The notes beneath the pieces were generated by a model. That model was given only the letters and a program-made list of their open reading frames with translations. It had not been told where the DNA came from and did not search any database. The position numbers and the translations under genes were made by a program. DNA of 64,000 nt, from positions 186,001 through 250,000 of the forward strand of contig JAFAFR010000037.1 in the NCBI GenBank assembly GCA_023423405.1, read 5' to 3'. Of the stretch, positions 50,976-59,582 are shown in pieces (the first letter of the stretch is position 1; every line of letters starts with the position of its first letter). Source of the stretch: Bacteroidota bacterium. Lineage in GTDB: Bacteria > Bacteroidota > Bacteroidia > Chitinophagales > Chitinophagaceae.

Positions 50976-51953
50976 ATGAAGAAAATAGTTCTTTCGCTTG
51001 CAGCGCTGGCAGGAATACTGGCCGCCTGCGAAAAAATAGAAGAAGGATTCATCAGTGACCTGGTTCGCTATAAGGATAACCTGATCCTTTGCAAAAGGGG
51101 AATGCCGCTGGTAAAATCGGCTCCCATTGAGGCCGATGGCTCCACTCCTCCCTACACCTTCACCATGAGCAACCTTCGTGGAGCCGACGGCAAACCGGCG
51201 CCGCCCGAATTTGATACCGAATACGATTTGCTCGTATTCAAAGAGGGCATGGCCTTCAATCCCGAAACCGATACTACCCTGGCGCTGCTTGACGCTAAGC
51301 GAGAAATCCAGCAGGTAAAACCGATGATCTTTAATGAAAAGAGCGGCCAGATCGTTTTCAACCGCGGCTCGGTTAACCTGCCCCTGGGCGACTATGTTTT
51401 TGACGTTGACCTGCAGAATGTACGCGGAACCAAAACCTTTCCTTCCATGGGAAAGATCACGGTGCTGGATCCGTACAACGAAGACTTCTTCAATTTCATC
51501 AGCTCGGGTGCGGCTTCGGCAACGCCTTCCGAAGCATTTACCGATATGAAGGCACCGCTGGTAACCTGTACCCGCATCAGTGGAGAAGGGGCGCGCATCA
51601 TTCTAAAGATCGTAGACAAAAACGGGCAGCCCTTCAATCCCAAATCGGGCGAGATCATTAAGCGCGGTGACCGTCCCACTTTTGAATCCTATGCCCGCTT
51701 TAACCCGGTGGAAGTAACCGACACGGCCATGATCTGCGACTTTGAAGTGGCTCCCTTTCCAATGGCCCGTTACGTAACACCCGCTACCGACTGGGGTTTC
51801 CTGATGTATTACCGGATCCCCGCAGAGTTTGTGCAGGTGGACAACAAATCGGCCAAAACCGAATCGGCCAATCCCCGTTTTGAATTCCGGATCATGATGG
51901 AAGGAACTTATATCGTGGAAGTTCAGATGAAAGATGCCGAGCGGCTGCAGTAA
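50976..51953 (+). CDS. Surface lipoprotein, probably DUF5007 family
   Basis: The 325-residue product has a lipoprotein signal with Cys18 (LAGILAACEKIEEGFISD). The N-terminal segment VRYKDNLILCKRGMPLVKSAPIEADGSTPP resembles DUF5007 proteins that follow SusCD and fasciclin genes in Bacteroidota; the rest looks beta-rich, with an end-strand YIVEVQMKDAE. The name is from memory of that neighbourhood and could be wrong. It starts 19 bases after the fasciclin gene, and a strong bidirectional terminator follows its stop. Confidence 0.75.
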   Translation: MKKIVLSLAALAGILAACEKIEEGFISDLVRYKDNLILCKRGMPLVKSAPIEADGSTPPYTFTMSNLRGADGKPAPPEFDTEYDLLVFKEGMAFNPETDTTLALLDAKREIQQVKPMIFNEKSGQIVFNRGSVNLPLGDYVFDVDLQNVRGTKTFPSMGKITVLDPYNEDFFNFISSGAASATPSEAFTDMKAPLVTCTRISGEGARIILKIVDKNGQPFNPKSGEIIKRGDRPTFESYARFNPVEVTDTAMICDFEVAPFPMARYVTPATDWGFLMYYRIPAEFVQVDNKSAKTESANPRFEFRIMMEGTYIVEVQMKDAERLQ

Positions 51954-51974
51954 GTCCGCTGGTTCATAAGCAGC

Positions 51975-52013
51975 AAAAAGGGTGTTCAATCTGAGATTGA
52001 AACACCCTTTTTC
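51975..52013. terminator. Bidirectional intrinsic terminator between convergent SusCD loci
   Basis: An A-run and T-run flank a stem built of GGGTGTT with AACACCC and CAATCT with AGATTG. The symmetry gives a U-tract on both strands, serving the plus-strand DUF5007-like gene and the minus-strand SusD. Confidence 0.88.
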
Positions 52014-52051
52014 TTTTCCTGTATCGTTGTGATCAGGAATATTTTCTTTCC

Positions 52052-53425
52052 TTATTTGTACCCTTCATTCTGTGTAAGACCGGGATTGATCTTGGTTTCC
52101 CTTTCCGGGATGGGCAATACCAGCTTGGGAGAATTCCAGGGAATGGAACTAACAGATCCCTCAAGACGCTTTACATCGTGGAGCTTATGGCCTTCGAAAG
52201 AAAGCTCATGGTCTCTTTCGAGCAGGATCGCATCAAGGTCGAGCTGGCCCTGGGTAAGTGCGGGAAGTTTGGCTCTTTTGCGGATCACGTTGATGTCTTC
52301 CAGCGGTGTGGCGCCAATTGCGGTACCCAGGCGGAAATTCGCTTCTGCGCGAACCAGGTACATTTCAGCCAGGCGGATGATGTGCACGTTGCCATAAATC
52401 ATGTCGTATTTCTGGCAGTACTCGTAATCGTTCAACTCAAAAACGCTGAGGCGATTGTCGGCCTCGTCGTAGCTGTCGTAATAATCGTATTCGATGTAGA
52501 TGTCGCCACGACCCAGCGGTGAGAAGAAAGTATTAAAATCATTATAGCCGGTGGAAGCCGTTACCTGCATGGCAAAAACATCTTCGGCAGTATTCGGTAC
52601 CAGTGAACTGGTATTGTCGTAGTTCACAGGAAACGCCTGCGCATAAGTAGGCATCAGGTCATTGACGCCGGAGCTGATGGCGCGGTCGGCGGCATCGGCG
52701 GCGTTTTCATAATCGCCCTTCTGCAGGTACACTCTTGCCAGCAGCGCTGCAGCAGCAGTTGAGTTGGCATAGAATCCGTTCACTTCCGCCAGTTTGCCTT
52801 CAGCGTCGGTGAGGTCGGCAATGATCTGCGCATATACTTCCGACACCTTGTTCCTCGGCACTTTTAGGTTTTCTCCCACCACCCTGGTAGGTGTGAGTAC
52901 CAGCGGAACGCCGTCGTTGCTGGCGGGGTTACCATCGTTCCAGGCTTTTGCATACAGTCTTACCATCTCAAAATAAACGGCTGCACGCAGGAATTTCGCC
53001 TGGCCTTCCACGTTATCGCGTTTGCCTTCAGACACTTTATCGATCGCATCCAGCACATTGTTGCAAACGTTGATGGCTTCGTACGCTTCATTCCAGGTAG
53101 CTTCCACAAAATCGTTGTTCACGGGAATCTGCTTGTTATAGATCTGGGTGAGTCCCTGGTAGGTGCCCGTCCAGCCGATCTCGTAGCTGTTGCCCAGCAG
53201 TTCGGAATAAACGGCCATATCACCTCCCAGCACGGCATCGTCGCCTACGCGGGAATAGGCGCCTACAAGGGCTGCTTCCACATCGCCGCTGGTTTGAAAG
53301 GCCTCGGATTCCTCCACGCTGGAATAGGGTTCCAGGTCGAGGTTTTTTTCGCAGGAGGCCAGTGATATGCCAAGGATCATCAGGCAGCCCAGGAACTTAT
53401 ATTTATAAGTAGTCATAGTCTTCAA
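52052..53425 (-). CDS. SusD/RagB-family nutrient-binding lipoprotein
   Basis: The 457-residue product has a lipoprotein signal (CLMILGISLASCEKN, lipid Cys near 25). The body includes LEPYSSVEESEAFQTSGDVEAALVGAYSRVG, AKFLRAAVYFEMVRLYAKAWNDG near 143, and the C-terminal LLERDHELSFEGHKLHDVKR. It is shorter than the other two SusD proteins of the window. It starts 12 bases after the stop of its SusC partner on the minus strand. No enzyme gene is adjacent. Confidence 0.95.
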   Translation of the reverse strand: MKTMTTYKYKFLGCLMILGISLASCEKNLDLEPYSSVEESEAFQTSGDVEAALVGAYSRVGDDAVLGGDMAVYSELLGNSYEIGWTGTYQGLTQIYNKQIPVNNDFVEATWNEAYEAINVCNNVLDAIDKVSEGKRDNVEGQAKFLRAAVYFEMVRLYAKAWNDGNPASNDGVPLVLTPTRVVGENLKVPRNKVSEVYAQIIADLTDAEGKLAEVNGFYANSTAAAALLARVYLQKGDYENAADAADRAISSGVNDLMPTYAQAFPVNYDNTSSLVPNTAEDVFAMQVTASTGYNDFNTFFSPLGRGDIYIEYDYYDSYDEADNRLSVFELNDYEYCQKYDMIYGNVHIIRLAEMYLVRAEANFRLGTAIGATPLEDINVIRKRAKLPALTQGQLDLDAILLERDHELSFEGHKLHDVKRLEGSVSSIPWNSPKLVLPIPERETKINPGLTQNEGYK

Positions 53426-53437
53426 ATTTTGGAAATA

Positions 53438-56400
53438 TTATAAACCTACATTGATACCAAACACAATTGTTTTTGCCTGCGGCACGGAATAGAAATCCAC
53501 GCCCTGGTTGATGTTTGTTGCCTGGTAATCGGCATTCACTTCAGGATCCCATCCTTTGTAACTGGTGATGGTAAAGAGGTTCTGCGCGCGGGCATACACA
53601 CGCAAACGATCGAGGCGGATGCGGTTGGTAATGCCTTTGGGGAAATTATACGCCAGCGTAAGCTGCTTTACGCGGAGGTAAGAGCCATCCATAATGTACC
53701 GGCTGGAAGGATCGGTTCCGTTGGCCCAGCCCCTTCTGGCTTCGGGCACCATGGTGATGTCGCCGGGTTGTTTCCAACTGTTGAGCTGATCGGTGGTTTG
53801 GTTATCGTAACCATTGCTGCCGCTGGCAGAATAGTACTGGCCGCCGCCATCGTAGATTTCGTTGCCCTGAACTCCCTGCAGGAAAACATCGAGTTCAATG
53901 CCTTTGTAAGAGAAGGTATTCCGGAAACCGTAAATGAAATCGGGATTGGGGCTGCCGATCACCACTTCTTCCGCTTCGTTGTAGTCGTTGGTAGTGGAGC
54001 GATCGCGCTTGCCATCGGAGAGCAGGGTATTCTTATAATACAGGGCGTCACCGTTGGCTGGGTCGGCGCCGGCAAATTCGCGGGAAACAAATACGCCGAT
54101 GGGCTCACCTTCGCGGGCGCGGTTGTATCCGCCCACACCCAGTTCCTGTCCATTCAGATCGGTGATCTTGTTCCGGTTGAAGGAGAAATTAAGGTTGGTG
54201 CTCCAGCGGAAATCGCGGCTGACAATATTCTCAGAGTTGACTGTGAATTCAAAGCCCTGGTTTTTCAGTTTACCCAGGTTCCGCAACTGGGAAGTGAAGC
54301 CGGAAGAACCGGGTAATTCCACATTCAGCAGCAGGTCGCGCGTATTGCGGATATAATAGTCGAGTTCAAAGCTCAGCCGGTTGTTGAGCACGCCGATCTC
54401 AGCACCAAAGTCGAAGCTGGCAGTAGACTCCCATTTCAGATCGTAGTTGTCGATCTGTAGCGGAATCTGGCCGGGATTGGAACCGTAGGCGCCGGTGCCG
54501 GACCATAATTTCTGCCAGGGGTAGTTGGGCACTTCTGCGTTACCGGTGAGGCCGTAGCTGGCTTTCAGTTTGAGGAAGCTCAGCCATTTAGAATCGGCGA
54601 GAAAATTTTCATCCGATACAATCCAACCCAGGGAGGCGGCCGGGAAAAAGCCCCAGCGGGTATTTGGGCCGAAACGGGAGGAAGCGTCAAAGCGACCGCT
54701 CAGCGCCAGCAGGTAACGGTCCATGAACTTATAGTTGGCACGGGCGAAATAAGACAGGAAGCTGAAGTCCTGCTCATTTGAAGTGGCGTCCGATTTGGTG
54801 GCGGCACTTACCAGTTTTTTATAACTGGAGCCGGGGAAGGCTTCGGCAGTAGCTGATTGCGTAAACCAGTTGGATTTCTGGAAGCTCATACCGGCCACGG
54901 CGTCAATATCGTTGTCCTCGTTGATGGCAGAGGCAAACCGGAAAAAGTTATTGGTGTTGAAATTGAAGATACGGTCGGCTGTTGTAAAACCACCGCCCTT
55001 CGGGTAGTTGGTATTCCGTTCTGTAATGGGACCGTAATAAGCATCTTCCGTTTGGTTGAGCTGGTCGATGCCCAGCTCGGAGCGGAAGGAAAGATTTTTC
55101 AGGATCTGCGCCTGACCATATACGTTACCCAGCGAGCGGTTTACGAATGTATTGTAGTAAGCGTCCTTTACACTCAGCATGGGGTTGTAATACAGGGGAT
55201 ATCCCGTATTGGGTCCGCCGGGGTTATCGGCGCGGTCGGGGTCCGACTCGCCGCTCAGTAAGCCGGTGCGCGGATCGATATACGGCGTGATGGGTGTTAG
55301 CGCTACGCTTTGCAGCGGTGTGGAGAAGGCGTTGTCGTTGGACACCCTGTAGTTCAGTGTACGGGAAAAACTGAGATTGGCGCCGATGTTCAGCCAGTTG
55401 TTGAATTTATGGTCGAGGTTGAGACGGCCATTGTAACGCTTCAGGCTGTTGCGTTTGATGATACCGGTCTGGTCGAGGTACTGGCCCGCCATGTAAAAGG
55501 TCGTTTTATCATTACCGCCCGACAGGCTGAGGTCAAACTGTGAGATGGGCGCTTTCTGGAAAGCAGCATCCTGCCAGTTGGTGTTCACTTTGACGGTTTG
55601 CCAGTCGGTATTGCCGGCAGAAAGTGCCGTGAAAGTCCGCTGGGCCCTGCTTACATAGTAATCGATGGCTTCCTGCTCGTCTTCCCAATCGCCCGGGTAC
55701 CATTTATAGTCATACCTGCCGGCACGTACGGAAGCATCGGTGAAATAGTCAACGTATTGCTGGGCATCCATGAAGTCGCGTTTGTTGGTCGGCTTCTGCG
55801 ACCCGGTAAAGAATCCAAAATCGATCTTGGATTTACCAGCCTTACCTTTTTTAGTAGTGATCAGCACCACGCCATTGGATCCGCGGGAACCGTAAATGGC
55901 TGCGGAGGAGGCGTCCTTCAATACTTCAATGGATTCGATGTCATTGGTATTGAGATCGGCCAGCGGACTGGTTGTCGCGCCGTTGCTGGAAAGGTCCCTG
56001 GTAGTGACGGGGATGCCATCCACTACATAGAGCGGCTCATTTCCGGCAGTTACGGAAGCCGATCCGCGCACACGCACGCTGATGCCCTGACCCAGTTTAC
56101 CGTTCTGCTGCTGTACCTGTACGCCGGCAGCACGGCCCTGGAGGGCACTTTCAAAGCTGGTAACGGGTGTGTTGCCCAGTTCTTTGGCGCCCACTTTGGC
56201 AATGGAGCCGGTCAGGTCGCGCTTGATTTTGGTACCATAACCTACCACCACCACTTCCGAGAGGGAATTGTCGCCGGCCGTCAACGCGACCACCAGGTCG
56301 TTGCTAACCGGAATTTCTTTCTGGATGAAACCAACGGAGGAGATCACGAGGGTTTTTGCATCCTGGGGAACGATCAGTTTAAAACTTCCATCGGGGCCGG

Positions 56401-56566
56401 TCACTGTGGAAACCTCTGTCCCCTTCACTGTTACTGTGGCGCCTGCCAGCGGAGATCCGTCTTTTACGTCGGACACTTTGCCGCTGATTTCACGGGTCTG
56501 TGCCGAAACGGTTAAGGTGATCAACAACAGCAGAAAACCACTCACAAAAGCAGTTAGTCTTTTCAT
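53438..56566 (-). CDS. SusC/RagA TonB-linked outer-membrane transporter (no STN domain)
   Basis: From the ATG at 56566 (MKRLTAFVSGF) the product has 1042 residues; an ATG at 56581 would add five, MYMYV, which weaken the signal peptide. The signal ends near TVSAQ, followed by a carboxypeptidase-like domain (REISGKVSDVKDGSPLAGATVTVKGT), a plug with RVRGSASVTAGNEPLYVVDGIP and SIEVLKDASSAAIYGSRGSNGVVLITTKKGKAG, and a barrel. It has its own -7 box at 56594-56601 and the SusD gene follows. No sigma factor or degradative enzyme is near. Confidence 0.96.
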   Translation of the reverse strand: MKRLTAFVSGFLLLLITLTVSAQTREISGKVSDVKDGSPLAGATVTVKGTEVSTVTGPDGSFKLIVPQDAKTLVISSVGFIQKEIPVSNDLVVALTAGDNSLSEVVVVGYGTKIKRDLTGSIAKVGAKELGNTPVTSFESALQGRAAGVQVQQQNGKLGQGISVRVRGSASVTAGNEPLYVVDGIPVTTRDLSSNGATTSPLADLNTNDIESIEVLKDASSAAIYGSRGSNGVVLITTKKGKAGKSKIDFGFFTGSQKPTNKRDFMDAQQYVDYFTDASVRAGRYDYKWYPGDWEDEQEAIDYYVSRAQRTFTALSAGNTDWQTVKVNTNWQDAAFQKAPISQFDLSLSGGNDKTTFYMAGQYLDQTGIIKRNSLKRYNGRLNLDHKFNNWLNIGANLSFSRTLNYRVSNDNAFSTPLQSVALTPITPYIDPRTGLLSGESDPDRADNPGGPNTGYPLYYNPMLSVKDAYYNTFVNRSLGNVYGQAQILKNLSFRSELGIDQLNQTEDAYYGPITERNTNYPKGGGFTTADRIFNFNTNNFFRFASAINEDNDIDAVAGMSFQKSNWFTQSATAEAFPGSSYKKLVSAATKSDATSNEQDFSFLSYFARANYKFMDRYLLALSGRFDASSRFGPNTRWGFFPAASLGWIVSDENFLADSKWLSFLKLKASYGLTGNAEVPNYPWQKLWSGTGAYGSNPGQIPLQIDNYDLKWESTASFDFGAEIGVLNNRLSFELDYYIRNTRDLLLNVELPGSSGFTSQLRNLGKLKNQGFEFTVNSENIVSRDFRWSTNLNFSFNRNKITDLNGQELGVGGYNRAREGEPIGVFVSREFAGADPANGDALYYKNTLLSDGKRDRSTTNDYNEAEEVVIGSPNPDFIYGFRNTFSYKGIELDVFLQGVQGNEIYDGGGQYYSASGSNGYDNQTTDQLNSWKQPGDITMVPEARRGWANGTDPSSRYIMDGSYLRVKQLTLAYNFPKGITNRIRLDRLRVYARAQNLFTITSYKGWDPEVNADYQATNINQGVDFYSVPQAKTIVFGINVGL

Positions 56567-56593
56567 TACATACATATACATCTGTTATTTCGC

Positions 56594-56601
56594 CAAAGAT
56601 A
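56594..56601 (-). promoter_or_regulatory. -7 box before the SusC gene
   Basis: On the minus strand this is TATCTTTG, a full match to TAnnTTTG. It is 27 bases before the ATG at 56566. No clear -33 TTTG lies at the usual distance. Confidence 0.6.
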
Positions 56602-56756
56602 CTGGCAGTTAAAGCATTGTTAAGCCAATGTAAGTTAAATGCAACCAATCGACCGGTAGGCCTTGATAAATTGCATTGAACTCACCTAGAAACGTACTTA
56701 TTGAAAATCTGTTATCCGAAGAGACAGCGTTGTGCAAAAAATCGCTGTCTTGATAA

Positions 56757-56786
56757 GAAAAAACCCCGGCAAGACTACCAGGGTTT
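56757..56786 (-). terminator. Minus-strand intrinsic terminator
   Basis: On the minus strand AAACCCTGG pairs with CCGGGGTTT (one G-T pair) around an eight-base loop, and a T-run follows. It shields the SusC promoter from transcripts of the zinc peptidase gene. Confidence 0.75.
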
Positions 56787-56971
56787 ATCGATGTACATGA
56801 GAAAAATGTAACTGCATATGTATTTGTAGATGGTTGATTATAGGTATGAAAACAGGGAACGCAGATGGCCCTGGCCGGGCAACTTATCCAGATAATTATA
56901 CGCATTTTTTTTCAGCCCGGCTAAAAAACGGCGGTCAATTTTCTTTTCAATTTTCAGGGAATCTCCCGGAG

Positions 56972-57003
56972 CGCTGTAACACAGATTGTTACAGCGTTTT
57001 TTT
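56972..57003 (+). terminator. Plus-strand intrinsic terminator with no gene in front
   Basis: CGCTGTAACA and TGTTACAGCG form a perfect ten-base-pair stem around a five-base loop, followed by seven T residues. The nearest upstream plus-strand gene ends at 51953, five kilobases away. Confidence 0.85.
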
Positions 57004-57011
57004 ATTACATG

Positions 57012-57035
57012 AAAAAAGCGCCTCCGGGGAGACGC
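57012..57035 (-). terminator. Intrinsic terminator after the zinc peptidase gene
   Basis: On the minus strand GCGTCTCC pairs with GGAGGCGC (one G-T pair) around CC, followed by six T residues. It lies 36 bases after the stop of the peptidase gene. Confidence 0.85.
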
Positions 57036-57070
57036 CTCTGGGTTCATGTTATCAAGACCTTTTAATTCTT

Positions 57071-57757
57071 TTAATTTCGGCTTCGACCCTGGTAGATCAG
57101 GATGTATTGGACCAGGGTCACAATGGAAGCCACTGCTGCTACCACATAGGTCATGGCTGCCCATTTGAGGGCGTCCTTGGCCATGGGGTGCTCCTCGGGA
57201 GTGGTGATGCGGGTGCGGTCGAGCCAGGCCAGCGCCCGGTTGCTGGCATCGAATTCTACTGGCAGGGTAATAACAGAAAAAAGCGTTGTTAGGGCAAATA
57301 ATATGATTCCTACCAGCAATAATTGAGGAAATACCTTAATCATGAGAATGCCTGCCAGCAATACCCATTGCACCAGGTTGGAACTCACCTGCACCGCCGG
57401 CACCAGCTTGCTCCGAAGGTTCAGCCAGGGATAACCTGTCTGGTGCTGCACAGCGTGCCCGCATTCGTGCGCAGCCACGGCTGCCGACGCCACGTTTCGG
57501 CCGTCGTAAATGTCTTCGCTGAGGCTCACGGTCTTGGTCAGGGGATTGTAATGGTCGCTCAGGAACCCCTGGGCCCGCACCACCTGTACGTCATAAATGC
57601 CGTTCTCCCGCAACATTTTTTCGGCAATTTCCTTTCCGGACAGGCCGGAGCGCAGGGGGGTCTGGCTGTATTTCCGGATTTTGGACCGGAGGGCATAAGA
57701 GACCAGCATACTGATCCCCACGAAGATCATAGAAACCAAAAAAATGGAACTGTTCAT
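57071..57757 (-). CDS. Membrane zinc metallopeptidase, YugP family
   Basis: The 228-residue protein has three to four hydrophobic segments: about 4-22 at the N-terminus, and about 130-165 and 205-222 after the active site. The zinc motif HECGH is at 97-101, followed by AVQHQTGYPWLNLRSKLVPAV. Family members are membrane-embedded; their substrates are not known. DASNRALAWLD near 170 is a typical late segment and may give a third ligand. It is monocistronic, with a terminator after it and a long region upstream. Confidence 0.9.
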   Translation of the reverse strand: MNSSIFLVSMIFVGISMLVSYALRSKIRKYSQTPLRSGLSGKEIAEKMLRENGIYDVQVVRAQGFLSDHYNPLTKTVSLSEDIYDGRNVASAAVAAHECGHAVQHQTGYPWLNLRSKLVPAVQVSSNLVQWVLLAGILMIKVFPQLLLVGIILFALTTLFSVITLPVEFDASNRALAWLDRTRITTPEEHPMAKDALKWAAMTYVVAAVASIVTLVQYILIYQGRSRN

Positions 57758-58083
57758 ACCTGTTTATTTAACTATTATCCATCATCAAACCTATTTCCAA
57801 TTTCAAAAATAGCCCCCAAAAACCGAAAAACAAGCTCAATTCACGTCGTTTTGACACCCCCGTTTTTTAACCCCTTTTTCACCTGTCAATTTAGCGCATT
57901 AACAGGTTGGATGGAATTTGTTAAATTTTAATAACTTATTGATTATCAGTTACAAGAAAGCCAAATATTAGGATTTTTTACCCAGTGGGAAAGGGCCGGA
58001 AACTTATTCACAGGAGCAAAAAATTATTTTGAAATGTGACCCTTATTCGTAATTTAGTGCAAGAATTTAATGGGTTAGTAAGT

Positions 58084-58118
58084 AAAGGGTCAGCAGTGAT
58101 GCTGGCCTTTTTACTTTT
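58084..58118 (+). terminator. Plus-strand intrinsic terminator with no gene in front
   Basis: GGTCAGCA and TGCTGGCC pair (one G-T pair) around GTGA, extended by AAAG with TTTT, and a T-rich run follows. It precedes radA by 50 bases. Confidence 0.8.
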
Positions 58119-58155
58119 TGGTATTTCCCACCTGCAGCCTCCGTTTTCTCCTTCT

Positions 58156-58163
58156 TATTTTTG
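58156..58163 (+). promoter_or_regulatory. -7 box four bases before the radA start
   Basis: TATTTTTG matches TAnnTTTG. It ends only four bases before the ATG at 58168, so transcription would begin at or near the start codon. Confidence 0.5.
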
Positions 58164-58167
58164 ATGC

Positions 58168-59532
58168 ATGAGCAAGTTGAAGTCCGCTTTTTTTTGTCAA
58201 CAATGTGGTTTTGAAAGTCCCAAGTGGTTGGGTAAGTGTCCGGCATGTCAGCAATGGAATAGTTTTGTCGAAGAGATCCGTCACAAAGATGCTAAACAAG
58301 CAAACACATCCTGGACCACTTCGGGAAATGCTTCATCAATCGTACGGTTGGATGAAATCAAAACAAGTTCAGAACAAAGAATGGTTACACCCGATTCCGA
58401 ATTGAACAGGGTTTTGGGTGGCGGTATTGTTCCAGGAAGCATTGTGCTTGTTGCCGGTGAACCAGGTATCGGAAAATCTACACTCTTCCTTCAGATCGGA
58501 TTGCAACTGCAGGGTCATACCGTTTTATATGTGAGCGGCGAGGAAAGCGACCAGCAGATCAGGATGCGCGCTGAACGACTAACCAACAACAACCCGGAAC
58601 TCTACCTGCTTACCGAAACCAATACACAGGAAATTTTCAGGGAGGTCAAAAAACTGCAACCCGACCTGGTGATCATCGACTCTATTCAAACCCTGCAAAC
58701 ACCACTGATCGAATCATCACCCGGCAGCGTATCACAGATCAGGGAGTGTGCAGCCGAATGGCAGCGCTTTGCAAAAGCAACGCATACACCCGTTTTCCTG
58801 ATCGGTCATATCACCAAGGACGGCGCCATCGCGGGACCGAAGATCCTCGAGCATATGGTGGATACGGTATTGCAATTCGAAGGCGACCGTCATTATGCTT
58901 ACCGCATACTGCGCACACTGAAAAACCGTTTCGGCAGTACTTCGGAGCTGGGCATTTACGAAATGAGCACCAGCGGCATGCAGGCCGTTCTCAATCCCAG
59001 CGAAATATTGCTTTCGGAAAAAGAAGAAACCCTCAGCGGTGTGGCCATCGCCGCAACCATTGAAGGGCTCCGTCCTTTTCTCATCGAAGTGCAGGCGCTG
59101 GTAACGCCTGCTGCTTACGGCACACCGCAGCGTACCGCCACAGGGTTTGACCTGCGCCGGTTGCAATTGTTGCTGGCCGTGTTGGAAAAAAGAGCCGGAT
59201 TCGGATTCAGTGCGCGCGATGTATTTCTCAACATCGCCGGCGGTCTTAAAGTGGAAGATCCGGCTATTGACCTGGCCGTGCTCTGCGCACTGCTGAGTTC
59301 CTTCGACGATCAGCCCCTCAACCAGCACATCTGCTTTGCGGGTGAGATAGGATTGAGTGGTGAGATCCGTTCGGTGAACCGCATCGACCAGCGCATTGCC
59401 GAAGCCGAAAAACTGGGCTTCGAAAAAATGATCATCCCGCGTAACAATTTTAAAGGACTGAACCAATCGCGCACTAGGATAGAGATCATTCCCGCGGCAA
59501 AAGTGGAAGATGTGTACCGCCTCCTTTTCTGA
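58168..59532 (+). CDS. radA: DNA repair protein RadA (Sms)
   Basis: RadA is a RecA-like ATPase that drives branch migration in recombination. The 454 residues have an N-terminal C4 zinc finger (Cys10, 13, 24 and 27), Walker A GEPGIGKST at 97-105, the RadA-specific KNRFGST near 252-258, and a C-terminal Lon-protease-like domain from about 290 (VFLNIAGGLKVEDPAIDLAVLCALLSS). The order is normal and the length usual. It has a nearly leaderless start. Confidence 0.96.
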   Translation: MSKLKSAFFCQQCGFESPKWLGKCPACQQWNSFVEEIRHKDAKQANTSWTTSGNASSIVRLDEIKTSSEQRMVTPDSELNRVLGGGIVPGSIVLVAGEPGIGKSTLFLQIGLQLQGHTVLYVSGEESDQQIRMRAERLTNNNPELYLLTETNTQEIFREVKKLQPDLVIIDSIQTLQTPLIESSPGSVSQIRECAAEWQRFAKATHTPVFLIGHITKDGAIAGPKILEHMVDTVLQFEGDRHYAYRILRTLKNRFGSTSELGIYEMSTSGMQAVLNPSEILLSEKEETLSGVAIAATIEGLRPFLIEVQALVTPAAYGTPQRTATGFDLRRLQLLLAVLEKRAGFGFSARDVFLNIAGGLKVEDPAIDLAVLCALLSSFDDQPLNQHICFAGEIGLSGEIRSVNRIDQRIAEAEKLGFEKMIIPRNNFKGLNQSRTRIEIIPAAKVEDVYRLLF

Positions 59533-59582
59533 ATGGGTTAAAACACCGTTGACGGTCGCCGGCAGCTTTGGTAAGTTGCTGC

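Larger units (their letters stand above)
56582..57070. other. Intergenic region with three terminators and a possible plus-strand RNA
   Basis: The 489-base region holds the SusC promoter, two minus-strand terminators (56757-56786 and 57012-57035), a plus-strand terminator (56972-57003) and a further hairpin at 56722-56749 (GACAGCG with CGCTGTC). No convincing gene is seen. The plus-strand terminator has no gene before it, so a small RNA transcribed on the plus strand is possible, but no clear promoter was found. Confidence 0.5.
57758..58167. other. AT-rich intergenic region ending in a terminator
   Basis: This 410-base stretch between divergent genes has no convincing gene or tRNA. A plus-strand terminator at 58084-58118 and the radA -7 box at 58156-58163 are its only clear elements. 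The terminator has no annotated gene before it, so a short plus-strand RNA in 57760-58118 is possible. Confidence 0.5.

Noticed and set aside
56834..57292. A 152-residue plus-strand frame
   Set aside because: It crosses a strong plus-strand terminator and then runs antisense to the zinc peptidase gene, so it is not a real gene.
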